64,000 bases of DNA from Colius striatus (Eukaryota > Chordata > Aves > Coliiformes > Coliidae): contig NC_084768.1 in the NCBI RefSeq assembly GCF_028858725.1, forward strand, positions 1,037,853 to 1,101,852. The letters are read 5' to 3'. Under the pieces are notes generated by a model. That model searched no databases and was not told the origin of the DNA. It saw only the letters and a list, made by a program, of their open reading frames with translations. This document shows positions 9,940 to 21,287 of this stretch, in pieces (positions within the stretch are counted from its first letter, which is position 1; each line of letters begins with the position of its first letter). The position numbers were made by a program, and so were the translations under genes.

Positions 9940-12900
9940 CTTGACTGAGTTTCAACATGAAGATTTTGGGCAAGATAAAACTGGACAGGCTGTACCAGAC
10001 AGTTTACAGTCCTGCACAGGTATGTTGCATATAGCTGTTACACTAACCTTAGGAGATTTAAGCCTACTTCTCTTTGGGTCCCAAACAGGCCACAAAGATA
10101 CCTTTATAACCCCTCTTTGTCAAGACAGCTCTTCTGTATGTCTGGCTCCATCAGCCTCTGGGGAGCCACTGTACCAAGCTCTTGCTAATGTCATACTCTG
10201 CTCAGTTGTGTCCCTGATGTGTTCTAAAGGGTGTCGGGAAGGACAGCCTTGGGCTGTTTCCCAGTATGGAGAATAAATTCTCAGTGTTGCTTTATACAAG
10301 TTAGTTTTGTACCTCAGAAGCCCTTGGTAGCATAAGACCTCACATTTTCTGTTGGCAGTTTTCTTGCTACAGTGATCTACGTATGATGAAATTGTCCCTC
10401 TCTGGGAAGGTAGTCCCAAAGCTATGTGAATACCTACTTCAAAAGGCAAATATAAGATGTGGGGAGGAAATGGATGAAACATACAAACCAGTAATAAGAG
10501 TGAGATTTGGCTTAGGGATTTTTCTAAGTTAGTATTATTTTTTCTTTCTTCCCTCTGCAATTGAAAAATAAACTCACATTCCGTGCAGTTGGCTTCTTCA
10601 TGTCTGTTTGTGCACGAGGAAGGCTGTCTGATTTGTCAGTATATGCAGCTTGGTCTGGTTTTTATTTTAAGCAAATATTTTGACATGTTTGCCTCTTTTC
10701 AAAGCTGACTGAATATACTCTGAGTCACGTCATTTTATCTAAAAGTTCGTTTACTACTAGAATCTGTCCCAACATTAATACCTGCCAGTTTCCATCTCTG
10801 TATAGCTGTAGTGAGTATGATGTTGTCCATCCTTTTATTTTTGCAAGACAGCAGTTCAACTTTATTTAGGAATGACCACGAGAGGTTGTCTTTGTAGCCA
10901 GTTGATGATGATCTACTTCATTGTGCTGCTTTAAAGCAATAGAAATTAGTGTATTTTCCCAAATCTTTAATATATTAAGAGACTGAAAGGATGAGGAAAC
11001 TTTGAAATTGGACAAGAATTAGTACAAGTGATGGTTTAAAGTGCAATTTTATGCCAAAGAGAGAGCAGCCTCAGGTACTGTGTAGAGATCCATTCTTCAA
11101 CAGTAAGAATACATGTCTGTAAGCAAGTCTGATAATTCATTACTTCATTGGTTGTTAATCTTCAGTGAAATTTGTTGTTGCTTTTAAAAACAACAAATCA
11201 GATTGAGTGTTCTCAGCTGACGTTATTTCTGGTGTCTGTAGTGTTTATTGTGCTGTGCTGTTTCTCTCTCTAGAATGTTTGGGATATCATGTAATCTGAT
11301 AAAATGGATGCACATGTGCAGTTTCAGGGAGCTAGTTTAAAAGGTTGGGTTCTGAAGGATCTGAAGATGTACAGTGCCTCGGTTTTTTTAACTACAGTAA
11401 AGAAATCCTGCATTAGATACTTGTCTTTTGATGTTTTTTGTATATTTATATCTAAAAAGCAGATATATTGCTATACTTTTCTTCTTAAATTAAGACATCA
11501 TTTGCACTGATATTTCCTCAGTATGTATGAAACCCTGTGTAACTTCAGTTGGCTGATACTCAAAATAAATCTATCAGTCCTTCATGTGATAGACTTATGC
11601 AATAATTACATGCATGTGTGTAAATGTTCCTACTAAGCATATGCACATATTTTTCTCACATAGTGTCAGTCCTCCTGGCAATATTATTAGTCTTGTATAA
11701 AATACTGTTGAGCTGATGCTACTTTTATCCAAGTAACAACAGCATGTTTATATTTGCCTTGACAAGCCTACCAACTCTGATGTGTGCATCAAAGTGAACT
11801 CTTTTCTAAGCTGTGTTCCTTTTTGAACACCCCTGAGATTTTGAAAATACCCTTTTGTTCAGCATTCTGAGATTATGTGTCAATGATTGTGTATCATATG
11901 CTTGGCTTTCCATTTATTGATATGCAGGTCATAGGTAGCACATCAAATGGAAAAGCTTTACTCTAAGCCTCATAGTGTGGTTACCATGGACCCAGGTAGA
12001 GCTCTTTTATTTTAAATACCAGCAGACTGCCCTTACCTGCTTTCACAAGATATTTATGGGAACATGATTTTTTGTTTCCCTCCTCTCTTTATAACTGTAT
12101 ATTAACAGTGCTGACGCTTTTGTCTCTTAGCAGCTCACTGTCATAGCAGCCTGCGTCAAAGTAACACTTCTTGCATAGTCATTGTATAGATGCAGAAAAA
12201 GAGACAATATCTAAAGGAAAATAAATCATTAAACTGTAGTTTTTAAATGTTGTAATATCGTGGTGCAGGGAGGAACGTGGTTGGGATAAGGGTCACTCAC
12301 TGGAATTCCATTTACTCCATTTATTCCATTTACTGCCTTGGCAAGAAGTGTCAAAGGAGGAGTAAAAGGTTGCAGTCAGTGCTGTCAGATAACATAACTG
12401 TGAAGCAGAAGTGCACTGACTTGGATTTACTACCGAAAGTATTTGAAGAGAGAAGCTTTACCGTAACAGTGCAGGCTGACGGCCAGATGAACAAAGAAAG
12501 AAACATTTGCTTTGGACTCTGATGATACAGTAGATTTTTTTTTTAATCCTTCTGCTAACTGCACTCAAAACAAGGTTCATCTCAATTGTTTTTTTGGGAA
12601 ATCAGATCTTTAGATGTGCACCGTAGCCATTTCTAGAATTTGATGGGTTTCAAGAAGAAAGTCTTTGCTGCCAAAGGCTCTGGAGACTAGAGGAGGTCAA
12701 ACATTTCCTGTATTTTTTTCTAAAGCGTGGCCCGATCGTTAAAGATTTCAGCATCTTATTGTTGGAATAACAAGTGGGGGCTGTTCCTGCTGTGTTGTCC
12801 TAATTACACATCTGTTTAAGCTAAGTTAATAATGAGTGTACAAGCAGGACACACAAATTACTGCACCAATTATATGTTGAGGGAGAAAAATCAAGTCTTA

Positions 12901-15900
12901 ATTGAAGTTTAAGAAAGAGAAAGGGTGGGGTTTAATCCCACTGCTTCCATACGGAATTGTTTTGTACTATATTTGCCTAACAACATAAAGTCCTCAGGCT
13001 TGCACACAATACCGTAATTCTCCAAGGAAAATAGTGAGAAAAAAATATGTTTCTTGGTGTAGCAGCTTTCACATGCCAGTGAGGAATTCCAGTTCTGTGA
13101 GAAAAAACGCTGCAGACTGTTCTATGTAATGCAGAGCTCAGTTTCCACATTGGTGTCAACTTTCTTTGGATTGACCGTCCTTTCGTGTCTAACTCAGTGC
13201 ATTAAGACTTTTATTTCCCTTGTTGAGTATTGTTGCATATGTTGTATCAAGTTTGTCCGTGTACATTCTGGTTTCTTCATTTTTCAACATCCTGATACTC
13301 ATTCATAGCACTTAGGGCACTGAAAAGAAGTAAACTAGCCTGTGTTCATAGAGAAATGTTGGGGTGGAGAATATGCCCAGTTCAGAAGGCTACCTGATGA
13401 GAAGTTCTTTCACAGGCAATGGAGGAGACACAAGGCTTCTCTGGGAATATTTTGAAGTGAGCTTTCTAATAAACTGAAAAAGATGATGTTTAACATTTAC
13501 CTTCAAAATGTGAAGCTTCTACCATTCTCCCAAGTCCTCAAGTTCTATGAAGCAGGAAAGAATGGAGCTGCCATTGACTGTATAGCAAAACACTGTAAAA
13601 TGTAGTCTAGTCCTCAACATAAGCATGTAGTTCTTGTGCAAGGGATGGAAAAGCGGGCTTTCACTTACAGCCATCTTAAACTCATTTTCATGGTTTCTGG
13701 CTGCTCATTAGACATTTCACATGCTCTGCAAACATGAGCCACGATGATGCTCTTCATGTGGTGAAATAAGTCTTTTTACTACAAGTCTGTTCTCTGCTAT
13801 TACCAGTTCACTCCCATTTCAGCCCTCGCTGGAATTCGTTGTGTTGTATGTTTTGAATATTCTGCCACGTCTTCATAGCTGTAATCTTCTAATTGCAATA
13901 TTTCTCACGGCTCAGAGGAGTGAGTGATTCTGTGAGCATAGAAGCAACTACATATTTTTCTGTGTTTCTAACAGACCGAGAAGGAATGAGTGATACACCT
14001 GAAACTGAGGAGACTGGAGGAACTTGTGATTCCTGGCAGAGTGGCCTGTGGGCACAAGTGAAAGACAAGTTAATGAAATATTTGCATCACAGCAACATTT
14101 TCCCAGAAAGCATCCCACGTAAATTTGATTATCTGCACAAGGACTTACTGATGCAGCAGTACAACCTTCATGCAGCAGTGCACCAGCCAAAAGAAACCAG
14201 AACAGAGAAAAATATCACTGAGTTTAAAAGTGCTAGTGGCCTTGGGTCTTATGAAGTGACAGTTCTGGGTAAGTATTTGGTAGCTGGGCTTCTGAAAAAG
14301 GTTAAGCAAGAGCAGTATAAAATCATAGCTTTTGCCATGTTAACTTGGGAGCAGCTTGAAGGTTCATCAGAAACTGAATGGGTTTCTCTGAACTGATCGG
14401 TTGATTCTGAGTAATTCTTGAAGCTTAAATAAAATGATTGGCATGTTAGATTTTTGTTGGACTTGTGATTTAGGATGGGTTTTTTTACCAGAATGCTGTA
14501 ATTCTCATTACAAATACCTTCAAATGAAATGTTTCTGCCATCACTTGTGATATCAGCACAATTTTGTGTGTATCATTTGAAGAATATGTGTAGCCCTTAA
14601 GCTTTTGGTTACTGCAGTTAGAGGGAGGTCCTGTTCACTAGTTCAACCAGTCTGCCATAATCAGGTGAATTATTCAGTTGCACTTGATTGTCAGCTGACT
14701 TTTCTGCTGGATGGGTATTCACCAGAAACAAGTTAGTGTTCTTAAAGGGAAAGGGACAACTATGAATGCTTCTTTGGAGCTTTAGTCTCAAGGTGTTTTT
14801 TGAGCACTGTTGCTCCTAAAGTGCCTTTTTTTCCATGCTAGAGTTAAGGGCTGTGCTTTAGCCCTGCTCATCAACTGCTCTCTGCTGCTTCTGGGTGGCA
14901 CAAAGGGGCTGTTGATTGATCTTTGTTAAGATACAAATATACATGTATCTGCTTGTTAGTGTTACTGTGGGATCTCAATCTGTTTGATTTTGTTTTCCTA
15001 CTAAAAGGAGAATGAAATTGCCCAGCTACAGATCCTTATGTTAAGCTCCCATAACTTAGTTGTTTCCATTGTTTGCTAAGGGAGATTTGCAGGGAAGGTT
15101 TTTGAATATTTACAGTCACTGGAATCCTGACACTGAAAATATACAAGATGAAGGAAGCACAGGTATTGCACTACATACACACTGGTTCTACAGTGAATTC
15201 TTCTGTCCTTGTAGTAGTGACAAGGTTTAGAAGGAGTGTGAAATGGCTTCCAATGTTGGTTTAGTACTTTCTGAGCTAACAGCACCATTAGCTTTCAATC
15301 ATAGTGTGTTACAACAGCATATCAATTTGAATGTGCTTATGTATAATATACATAGAAAGAAGTGTGGTTTTAGATGTCAGTTACAATGAAAGTAAATAAA
15401 AGTCAGTGTTCAGTCTGCAATATTTTGGGTGGCTTTTTTCAATGGTGCACTGTTGAGGTGAGGGAGCACTGGAACTGGCTGCTCAGATGGGCTGTGGATT
15501 CTCCTTCTCTGGAGACATTCAGACCCATCTGGATGAGTTCCTGTGTGACCTACACTAGGTGGTCCTGCTCTGGCAGGGGGTTGGACTGGATGATCTTTTG
15601 AGGCCCAGCCCTTGAGATTCTGTGACTCTGTGATGAAGTTGCTAATGGGCTGAAGCTGAAGTTTTCTGCTAACTTAAATATTGTTTTCAACAGGTATAAA
15701 CCATGACGTAGCAATGGATGTTGCGTTTCTTCCGCTGTTTTGCCCTGAAGATCCCCACTTATTTCAACTGGAAGACATTCAAAATGATACGTTGTTGTCT
15801 TGCATGAGTTGCATCTCTGCCTGTCAGCACCAGGCCACCAGCCATGGAGGGCTTCGCCACACCTTTCCACTTTCAAGTGAGACTGGCTTTCATTGGCCTT

Positions 15901-17950
15901 ACTTATTGATCATTTCATGTTCTGTCTTTCAATGCAAGAGTTAATCCTCTGTGGAAATCTCTGGTTTAGGTCAGAAATTGTTCACCTCTTCAAGGAAAGA
16001 CCCATGAATTCTGTGTGACCACTTTCAGTAGAGATACAATACTGAACTTTCGAGGCAGTTTTTATCGGAGCTGTTCTCACACTCTGAAGATAGTATTTTA
16101 ATATCCAAACCACAGACTCCTAAGTGACCAGTTCTTGATGCAAAATGTTCCTGACATAGCAGATGGTATGACTGCCTGAGCACTTGGCTTGGTCTGCTTT
16201 GAAAGAGAGTAGAGCAACTGTCAGTCAGTCAATCCATTTCACTGACGTCGCTCTGAAGGCACACTGCAATGCCTATAAACTGAAGTATTTACCTGCTATT
16301 CAGCTATTTTCTTTCACACTACACATCTAATTACTAGAACCTCATGCCAGATATGGTGAATGCTGTTCATGTGCATCATCCTGCAAAGTGCTGTATGAGC
16401 ATTGCGTTTATATAGACAAACCTGATTTTACCGAAGTAACATCTTTACTTTTCCTTGAATCCTATGAAATCGAAGGATCAGTAATGATTAAGTAATGCAT
16501 ATTTCAGCTTTTCTGGATCTAAGTCCTGACACTGTTGTTTCTAGTGATTGAATTTACTAAGAAAATTCTACCAAAAAACCCCCATAAAATCCCAGCAGGC
16601 CAGTATTTAGTAGCTAGAGTGAGGGTTTTCAGTGAAAGAAGGCTGGCCATAGACACGTTACTGCACGGAAAACAATGTCAGGTCATTATACCTTTGCACT
16701 GTATGGACAGTAAAACACCTTTTCTTAACTTGTAGGTGAACTTGTCAAAGCGGCGACGGATCTGGACGGCAAACCTGTTGTGTGCATCTTGGACATCTGT
16801 CACTTGGGTGATGATACGGTGGAAGTCTTTCTGAGCAAAATCTACCAGACAGTGGAACCTGGTGTGTCAGATCCAGTGTAATTTAATAACTTATTTTTTC
16901 AAATTTCTGTTGAAGGATGGGAGGGAGGTGAAATGTCTGTAGTTTGAGTACACCCTCGACACACTGCTCTGTTCTAGAGCTGACGGGCACAAACATCGGG
17001 TTATGATTCTCAGAGCAGTTGTAAGGATCGCCCAGGTAACTGAAAAGGACGATTGTTGCCTTGAGTTGTTGTCAGTCGTGAAATGGATGACAATGATGGT
17101 CACTTGTGTGGAAGGACAAACAGGCAGTACAGTAAGCTTGTCTTTTGGTAGGATACCAAGGAGTATGATTGTCATCCCTCTTTCTCTGCCTGCGCACGTA
17201 CGCACACAGGAGCGGATGTATCAGGGTGAGAACTGAGAAGAGAGACAGGCTTTCCCAATATGAAAGGCAACGTTTGCAAAAGGATTCACTGGCTGGAATA
17301 TAAATGTAGGCTGGAAATTAGAGTAACCTTGAGTCTCAGAGCTGATATGTTCCATAGTGACCTTCTGGTGGGAGGTACTAGGGGCAGCCTAGCTCTCTTT
17401 TGACTCAAAGCTTACTATGTTTGTGAAAGGGATTTAATGCCATGGTGCCTTTAGTACCAGGGACTGGACTTAGCGATCCAAGAAGTCACTTTCAGTTCTT
17501 TTTACCTGAGCAAGGTCAACTGCAGTGCTTTTGTAAGTGTGCTTTTGTGAGTGTAGCACCCAAAGGTTCTTCATGTATTTATTAATTAAATATTTTGTAG
17601 AAGAAACTTTGGTAGTGGAACTTGCTTCTGGCTTTGCAAGAGAAAAACTCTGCTGCTTAGCATGGCAGGATGCACAGTCTGACACACAACTAGGGGATTT
17701 TGTGTTGATCACCTCTGTCCTCTTCAGTAACAGTTGCGTTCTGAGCGCACAAAGGAGCCCAGCAGCTGTGGGAAGCTGCTGCTACACAGGAGCCAGAGAC
17801 TACGATTTGGACAACTTCTTGTCTGTATGCTAAGTAGCAGCTGGTTCCTCTGAGTTCTTTACCAAGTCCCACTTTTTCCTCCCATGTTGAACAGCCTCAG
17901 ATCATTTGTGCAACTGGACCCTTAGGAAGTTATTCTCAAGCGGGAGCTAA
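9940..17950 (+). CDS. Unrecognised multi-exon gene (internal exons, partial)
   Basis: I do not recognise the family. Four exons are supported by matching AG/GT borders and phases: 9,940-10,019 (TATAG | ... | GTATGT), 13,975-14,268 (TAACAG | ... | GTAAGT), 15,694-15,876 (TTCAACAG | ... | GTGAGA) and 16,736-16,861 (TTGTAG | ... | GTGTGT). Every junction is phase 1 and the last three exons are whole multiples of three, so the joined frame stays open for about 227 codons. Readable segments include REGMSDTPETEETGGTC, PRKFDYLHKDLLMQQYNLHA and DGKPVVCILDICHLGDD. The last has a hydrophobic strand followed by acidic residues, reminiscent of a Walker B or Rossmann strand, but that is weak. A possible terminal exon follows an ACAG at 17,895 and reads to a TAA at 17,948-17,950. 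The 5' exons are not identified; 7,042 is a candidate. No frameshifts are seen, so it may be active. Confidence 0.6.
15440..15640 (+). mobile_element. CR1 LINE 3' fragment
   Basis: This is a sense-strand CR1 3' end. It contains the GGAACTGGCTGCTCAGATGG, GGTGGTCCTGCTCTGGCAGG and GGTTGGACTGGATGATCT blocks and ends in the ATTCTGTGACTCTGTGA tail. It lies in an intron of the unrecognised gene, about 55 bp upstream of the exon at 15,694. Confidence 0.9.
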
Positions 17951-19864
17951 GACGCATTGCTGTTTGACAGCTTGTCTGTGAAAGAAGCTGCTCTCAGGTC
18001 AATTCTTTGAGAAGGAAAGATTGCATTATGGAAGTTTGCCAATTCAGTTGTAGCTTTATTGACCAAAGCCCACAGAGTTAATTCATAGGAACAGATTTCT
18101 CCTTTTGTGGAAAACTACGAGGCACGTTTTAGCAGCCTGTTTGTAACCGAGTGTCTGTTTCAGCTAGTAAGTCGCTTGTCTGCTCTGAGGCCAGTGGACT
18201 TTGTCTTCAGGTACTTAAAGTCTGTACCCTAACTTGAGGTAATTGAAGGAGAAACTATAAGTATGTTAATTTTAGTACAAGTTTGTAGGCAACTTCAGAT
18301 AAAAAGTAAAAGCCTTAACATTCTGAAGACATTGATACTATTATTCTGTCTCTCTAGTGTGGTTTACAATTTTAAAATGTGTTAATGCAAAAGTGGATCT
18401 TGACGTGCACAGGGGCTGAGAATTAAATGTGACTGTACTGGACGTTCCTCTTTAGTGTGACCACACAGAGTTGGTGCTAGAGCAATGTATGTCAGCCCGT
18501 GGCCCTCAGCCTCTCGTAGCCTTGCACAGATGGGAAATGAAAACGTCCCCTCCTGAGAAAAGCACAGTGCTGCTTGGAAGATGGTTCTGCTCTGAGTTTG
18601 TTGTTCATGGCTATGTGACGATTAGAGGCCATTGTTCTGGAGTGAGAGAGATTTGCACCAGCACTTCATGTACCAAACTGAGCCGTGCTGACCGTGTCAG
18701 CGAGTAGTTTATCTTTAGATATACTTCTGGTCGAAGTCTAATTTTAGGGACACCATTCTTTACAGAAGTAATTTTGAAGTCCTCCTCTTTGTAGGACAGG
18801 AGTGATGTGGCTGTCACAGAGGTGCTCTGCTCAGTTGCTCTGGCCACTCCATCCATCCCACGCAAAGGCTGTTGCTGCATTGCACCGCATGCTACACTTT
18901 AAACACGTAGCATTAATCATTTCATCCTCCACGTTAGGGCTTCCTAACTCTAAAAGAAATGCCAGAATGGTGTGAGAGATGTGTAATACACACCTGAGGC
19001 TTTAAAGTATTTAATGGTATTTTACAAAAGTGTTGTTTGACATTTTTATGGCAAAAGCCGGGAAGGAAAGAGATTTCTTTACTCTTGCAGAATGAAGTGC
19101 CAGTGTTAGAAGCACGGGCACTGTGTATAGCTAGAGAATATTCAGCTCTTCTGGTAGAGTTGGAATTCCAACACTCAGGGTCATTTCATAGAGGCCCTTG
19201 CCCTCTCCCTGTAAATTATGCTGAACTTAATATGCCAACTTCAGTTGCTGAAGTGTTGCACTGTTCATCCCAGGCTGCACCACTATGCCTGTCTCCCTCT
19301 TCCCTGCCAGCCCAGCACAGGATAAAGATCCTATCTGCAAAGAAACTACTCACTGGTTTATATCACTTGGTGTCTGTTGACACCAGTATGAAACCAAAGT
19401 ATTTTTGGTGTCTGAGTCTGTCCAAACATGTTGATTTTGCCATGTTAACGGAACCTTGCAAGATGTCATAGGAATCCTCTTTCTTGTTGCAGTGTATTGC
19501 CCCTGCTGAGGGAAGAAATACCGTCAGAGCACATTCCCTAACTGTACAACTCATACCCAACCAAAGAACTGAACTCTCAGAGCTTACATTGGTACATTTC
19601 TTGTGGTTCCAGCACTCATTTCAAAGAAAACAAGAGGAAGATACACTGTGTGTAGCTAATGGTACTTCAGAGTGCATAAAACTTAAGTCATTGATCTGAG
19701 AGGTAAGAACCATTTTTATTTCATGTGATGTAAAACCAGAGTAACACTGCAACCTGAGGAATATAAATAACGGGATTAATCTCTGTCAGTGTCTTGCATT
19801 ACTTCTCTCCATTATCTTTTCACTTCTGAAAGCCATCTCCATTTTCCAAGAATCTGAGGGGAGA
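17951..19864. other. No gene recognised
   Basis: Open stretches here, such as 19,037-19,471, lack splice borders, a plausible start context or any family resemblance. The sequence is unique and AT-rich, like the introns to the left. It may be 3' flank or further intron of the unrecognised gene. Confidence 0.4.
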
Positions 19865-20178
19865 TCTTCTCAACACTTAGAAATAAATACCCAAAGGGCA
19901 GGTGTTGAGAGGATGGGGCCAGTCATTTTTCTGCAGTGCCCAGGGACAGGAGAAGGGGTAATGGGCACAAGCTGGAACACAGGAAGTGCCACTGGAACAT
20001 GAGGGAGGCACATGTAAGCACAAGCTGCCCAGGGAGGGTGTGGAGTCTCCTCTGGAGGTTTCCAAACCCACCTGGGTACGTTTCTGTGCACCTCAACTGA
20101 GGTGACCCTGCTTTAGCAGAGAGTTGGACTGAATGATCTCTAGAGGTTCCTTGCAACCCTGACCATTCTGTGACTGTA
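19865..20178 (+). mobile_element. CR1 LINE 3' fragment
   Basis: This is a sense-strand CR1 3' end. AGTGCCCAGGGACAGGAG, GCTGCCCAGGGAGGGTGTGG and TGAGGTGACCCTGCTTTAGC are followed by GAGTTGGACTGAATGATCTC, with the tail ACCATTCTGTGACTGTAAT. It is 5' truncated and moderately diverged. Confidence 0.9.
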
Positions 20179-20225
20179 ATAAAAAGCTTCTGTGACTGAC
20201 AGAGCCTCCATGTAAATGCACGTTT

Positions 20226-20600
20226 GTGATGGGGTTCTGTGCAGCCACTTATTGCTTCGGGCGGCTGCAGGGCTGCTCCCTTAAAACAGTTCTGGAAACT
20301 GTCCTGGCACTGAGGGGGCCTCTCCTCCAGCCCAGTCTGGCCAGTCAGGCGCCTCTGCCAGCACTGTTGAAGAAGGAAAATCTTCAGCCAAAGAGGAGAT
20401 GTCGGAGTGGGACAAGATGGAGACGACCATATGGATCCCACAGACAGAGACGGAGGGACGACAAGCACCAGGCCAGACACCCCTCTGCAACCCACAGTGA
20501 GAACGCAGCTGTGCCCCTGCAACCCGTGGAGGGCAACGGCAGGACTGAGAGCCACCAGCAGCTCCAGGTGAGTGTGCCTGCACAGGCAGAGACTGTGTGA
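20226..20600 (+). other. Possible Arg/Lys-rich coding exon of unknown origin
   Basis: An open stretch with a strongly basic middle (around KRRCRSGTRWRRPYGSHRQR) runs to a good donor, CTCCAG|GTGAGT, at about 20,571. There is no clear acceptor or start codon context, and I recognise no family. It lies about 700 bp upstream of the RNF128-like gene in the same orientation. It could be a leftover exon of a basic nuclear protein or chance. Confidence 0.25.
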
Positions 20601-21082
20601 GGAGGGGCCACGGCACAGGCTGTGCTGGAAAGCCCAGAGGCACACACAGGGGACAGGAGCTGCAGTCCTTGGGATGAACACACACAGAGCGGCCTGTGCA
20701 GGGCTGCCAGGGGGGTGAGGGACAGCGTGGATGACTGAAAGAATCTGTCAGGAGCAATGTGGGGAATGACTTGGTTATGTCAGTCTGCAACATGGGGAGT
20801 TTTGGAAGATTTCCTTCCTTACTCCCCTCACTCTTCCCCTTTTGAACAAGGTCATTTGCACCACAGATGGCTTTGAGAAGTGAGAACCCCGAGCTTCCAC
20901 AGCCAAATGAAAGATGGCCTGGGCCTCTGGAGTGACCTTCAGGTTGAAACAGGGCTGGAGGAGGCTGGAGCCATCTCTAGTGGAGCATCATCCAAGCTGG
21001 AGTTTGAGCAGTACCGGGAGAGAGGAGGGGCAGAACTGTGCTTTGTGGAGAAGGAGCAGAAGGTTGTGAAGGGGCCAAAGGC

Positions 21083-21092
21083 TGACGCGTCA
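21083..21092 (+). promoter_or_regulatory. CRE-like TGACGCGTCA upstream of the RNF128-like gene
   Basis: Two CREB/ATF half-sites (TGACG and CGTCA) form a 10-bp palindrome about 200 bp before the ATG of the E3 ligase gene, next to a GGGAGGGCGGG stretch. No convincing TATA box lies between it and the ATG. Regulatory use is inferred. Confidence 0.35.
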
Positions 21093-21287
21093 CAATGGGA
21101 GGGCGGGTCACTCGAATCCCAGGCCCGGCTCCAGAGCAACTCAGTGACACTTGGAGGTCTCAGTGGCACAGGGTCAAGTGCCTCTTGGAACTGCCGTTCC
21201 AAACTCCTCGGCAGGTTGTGGGCTAACCACCCACTGCCAGACAAAAAGACTTCCAGGCCACTACATTTGTGCTTATAGCAACCAGCA

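Noticed and set aside
12338-12520. Possible exon of the unrecognised gene (KKCQRRSKRLQSVLSDNITV...)
   Set aside because: The frame looks mildly coding-like, but there is no GT donor at the end (ATACAGTAG) and a stop precedes it. The flanking exons already join in phase without it.
19037-19471. 144-codon open frame
   Set aside because: No start context, splice sites or family resemblance; length is within chance for the region.
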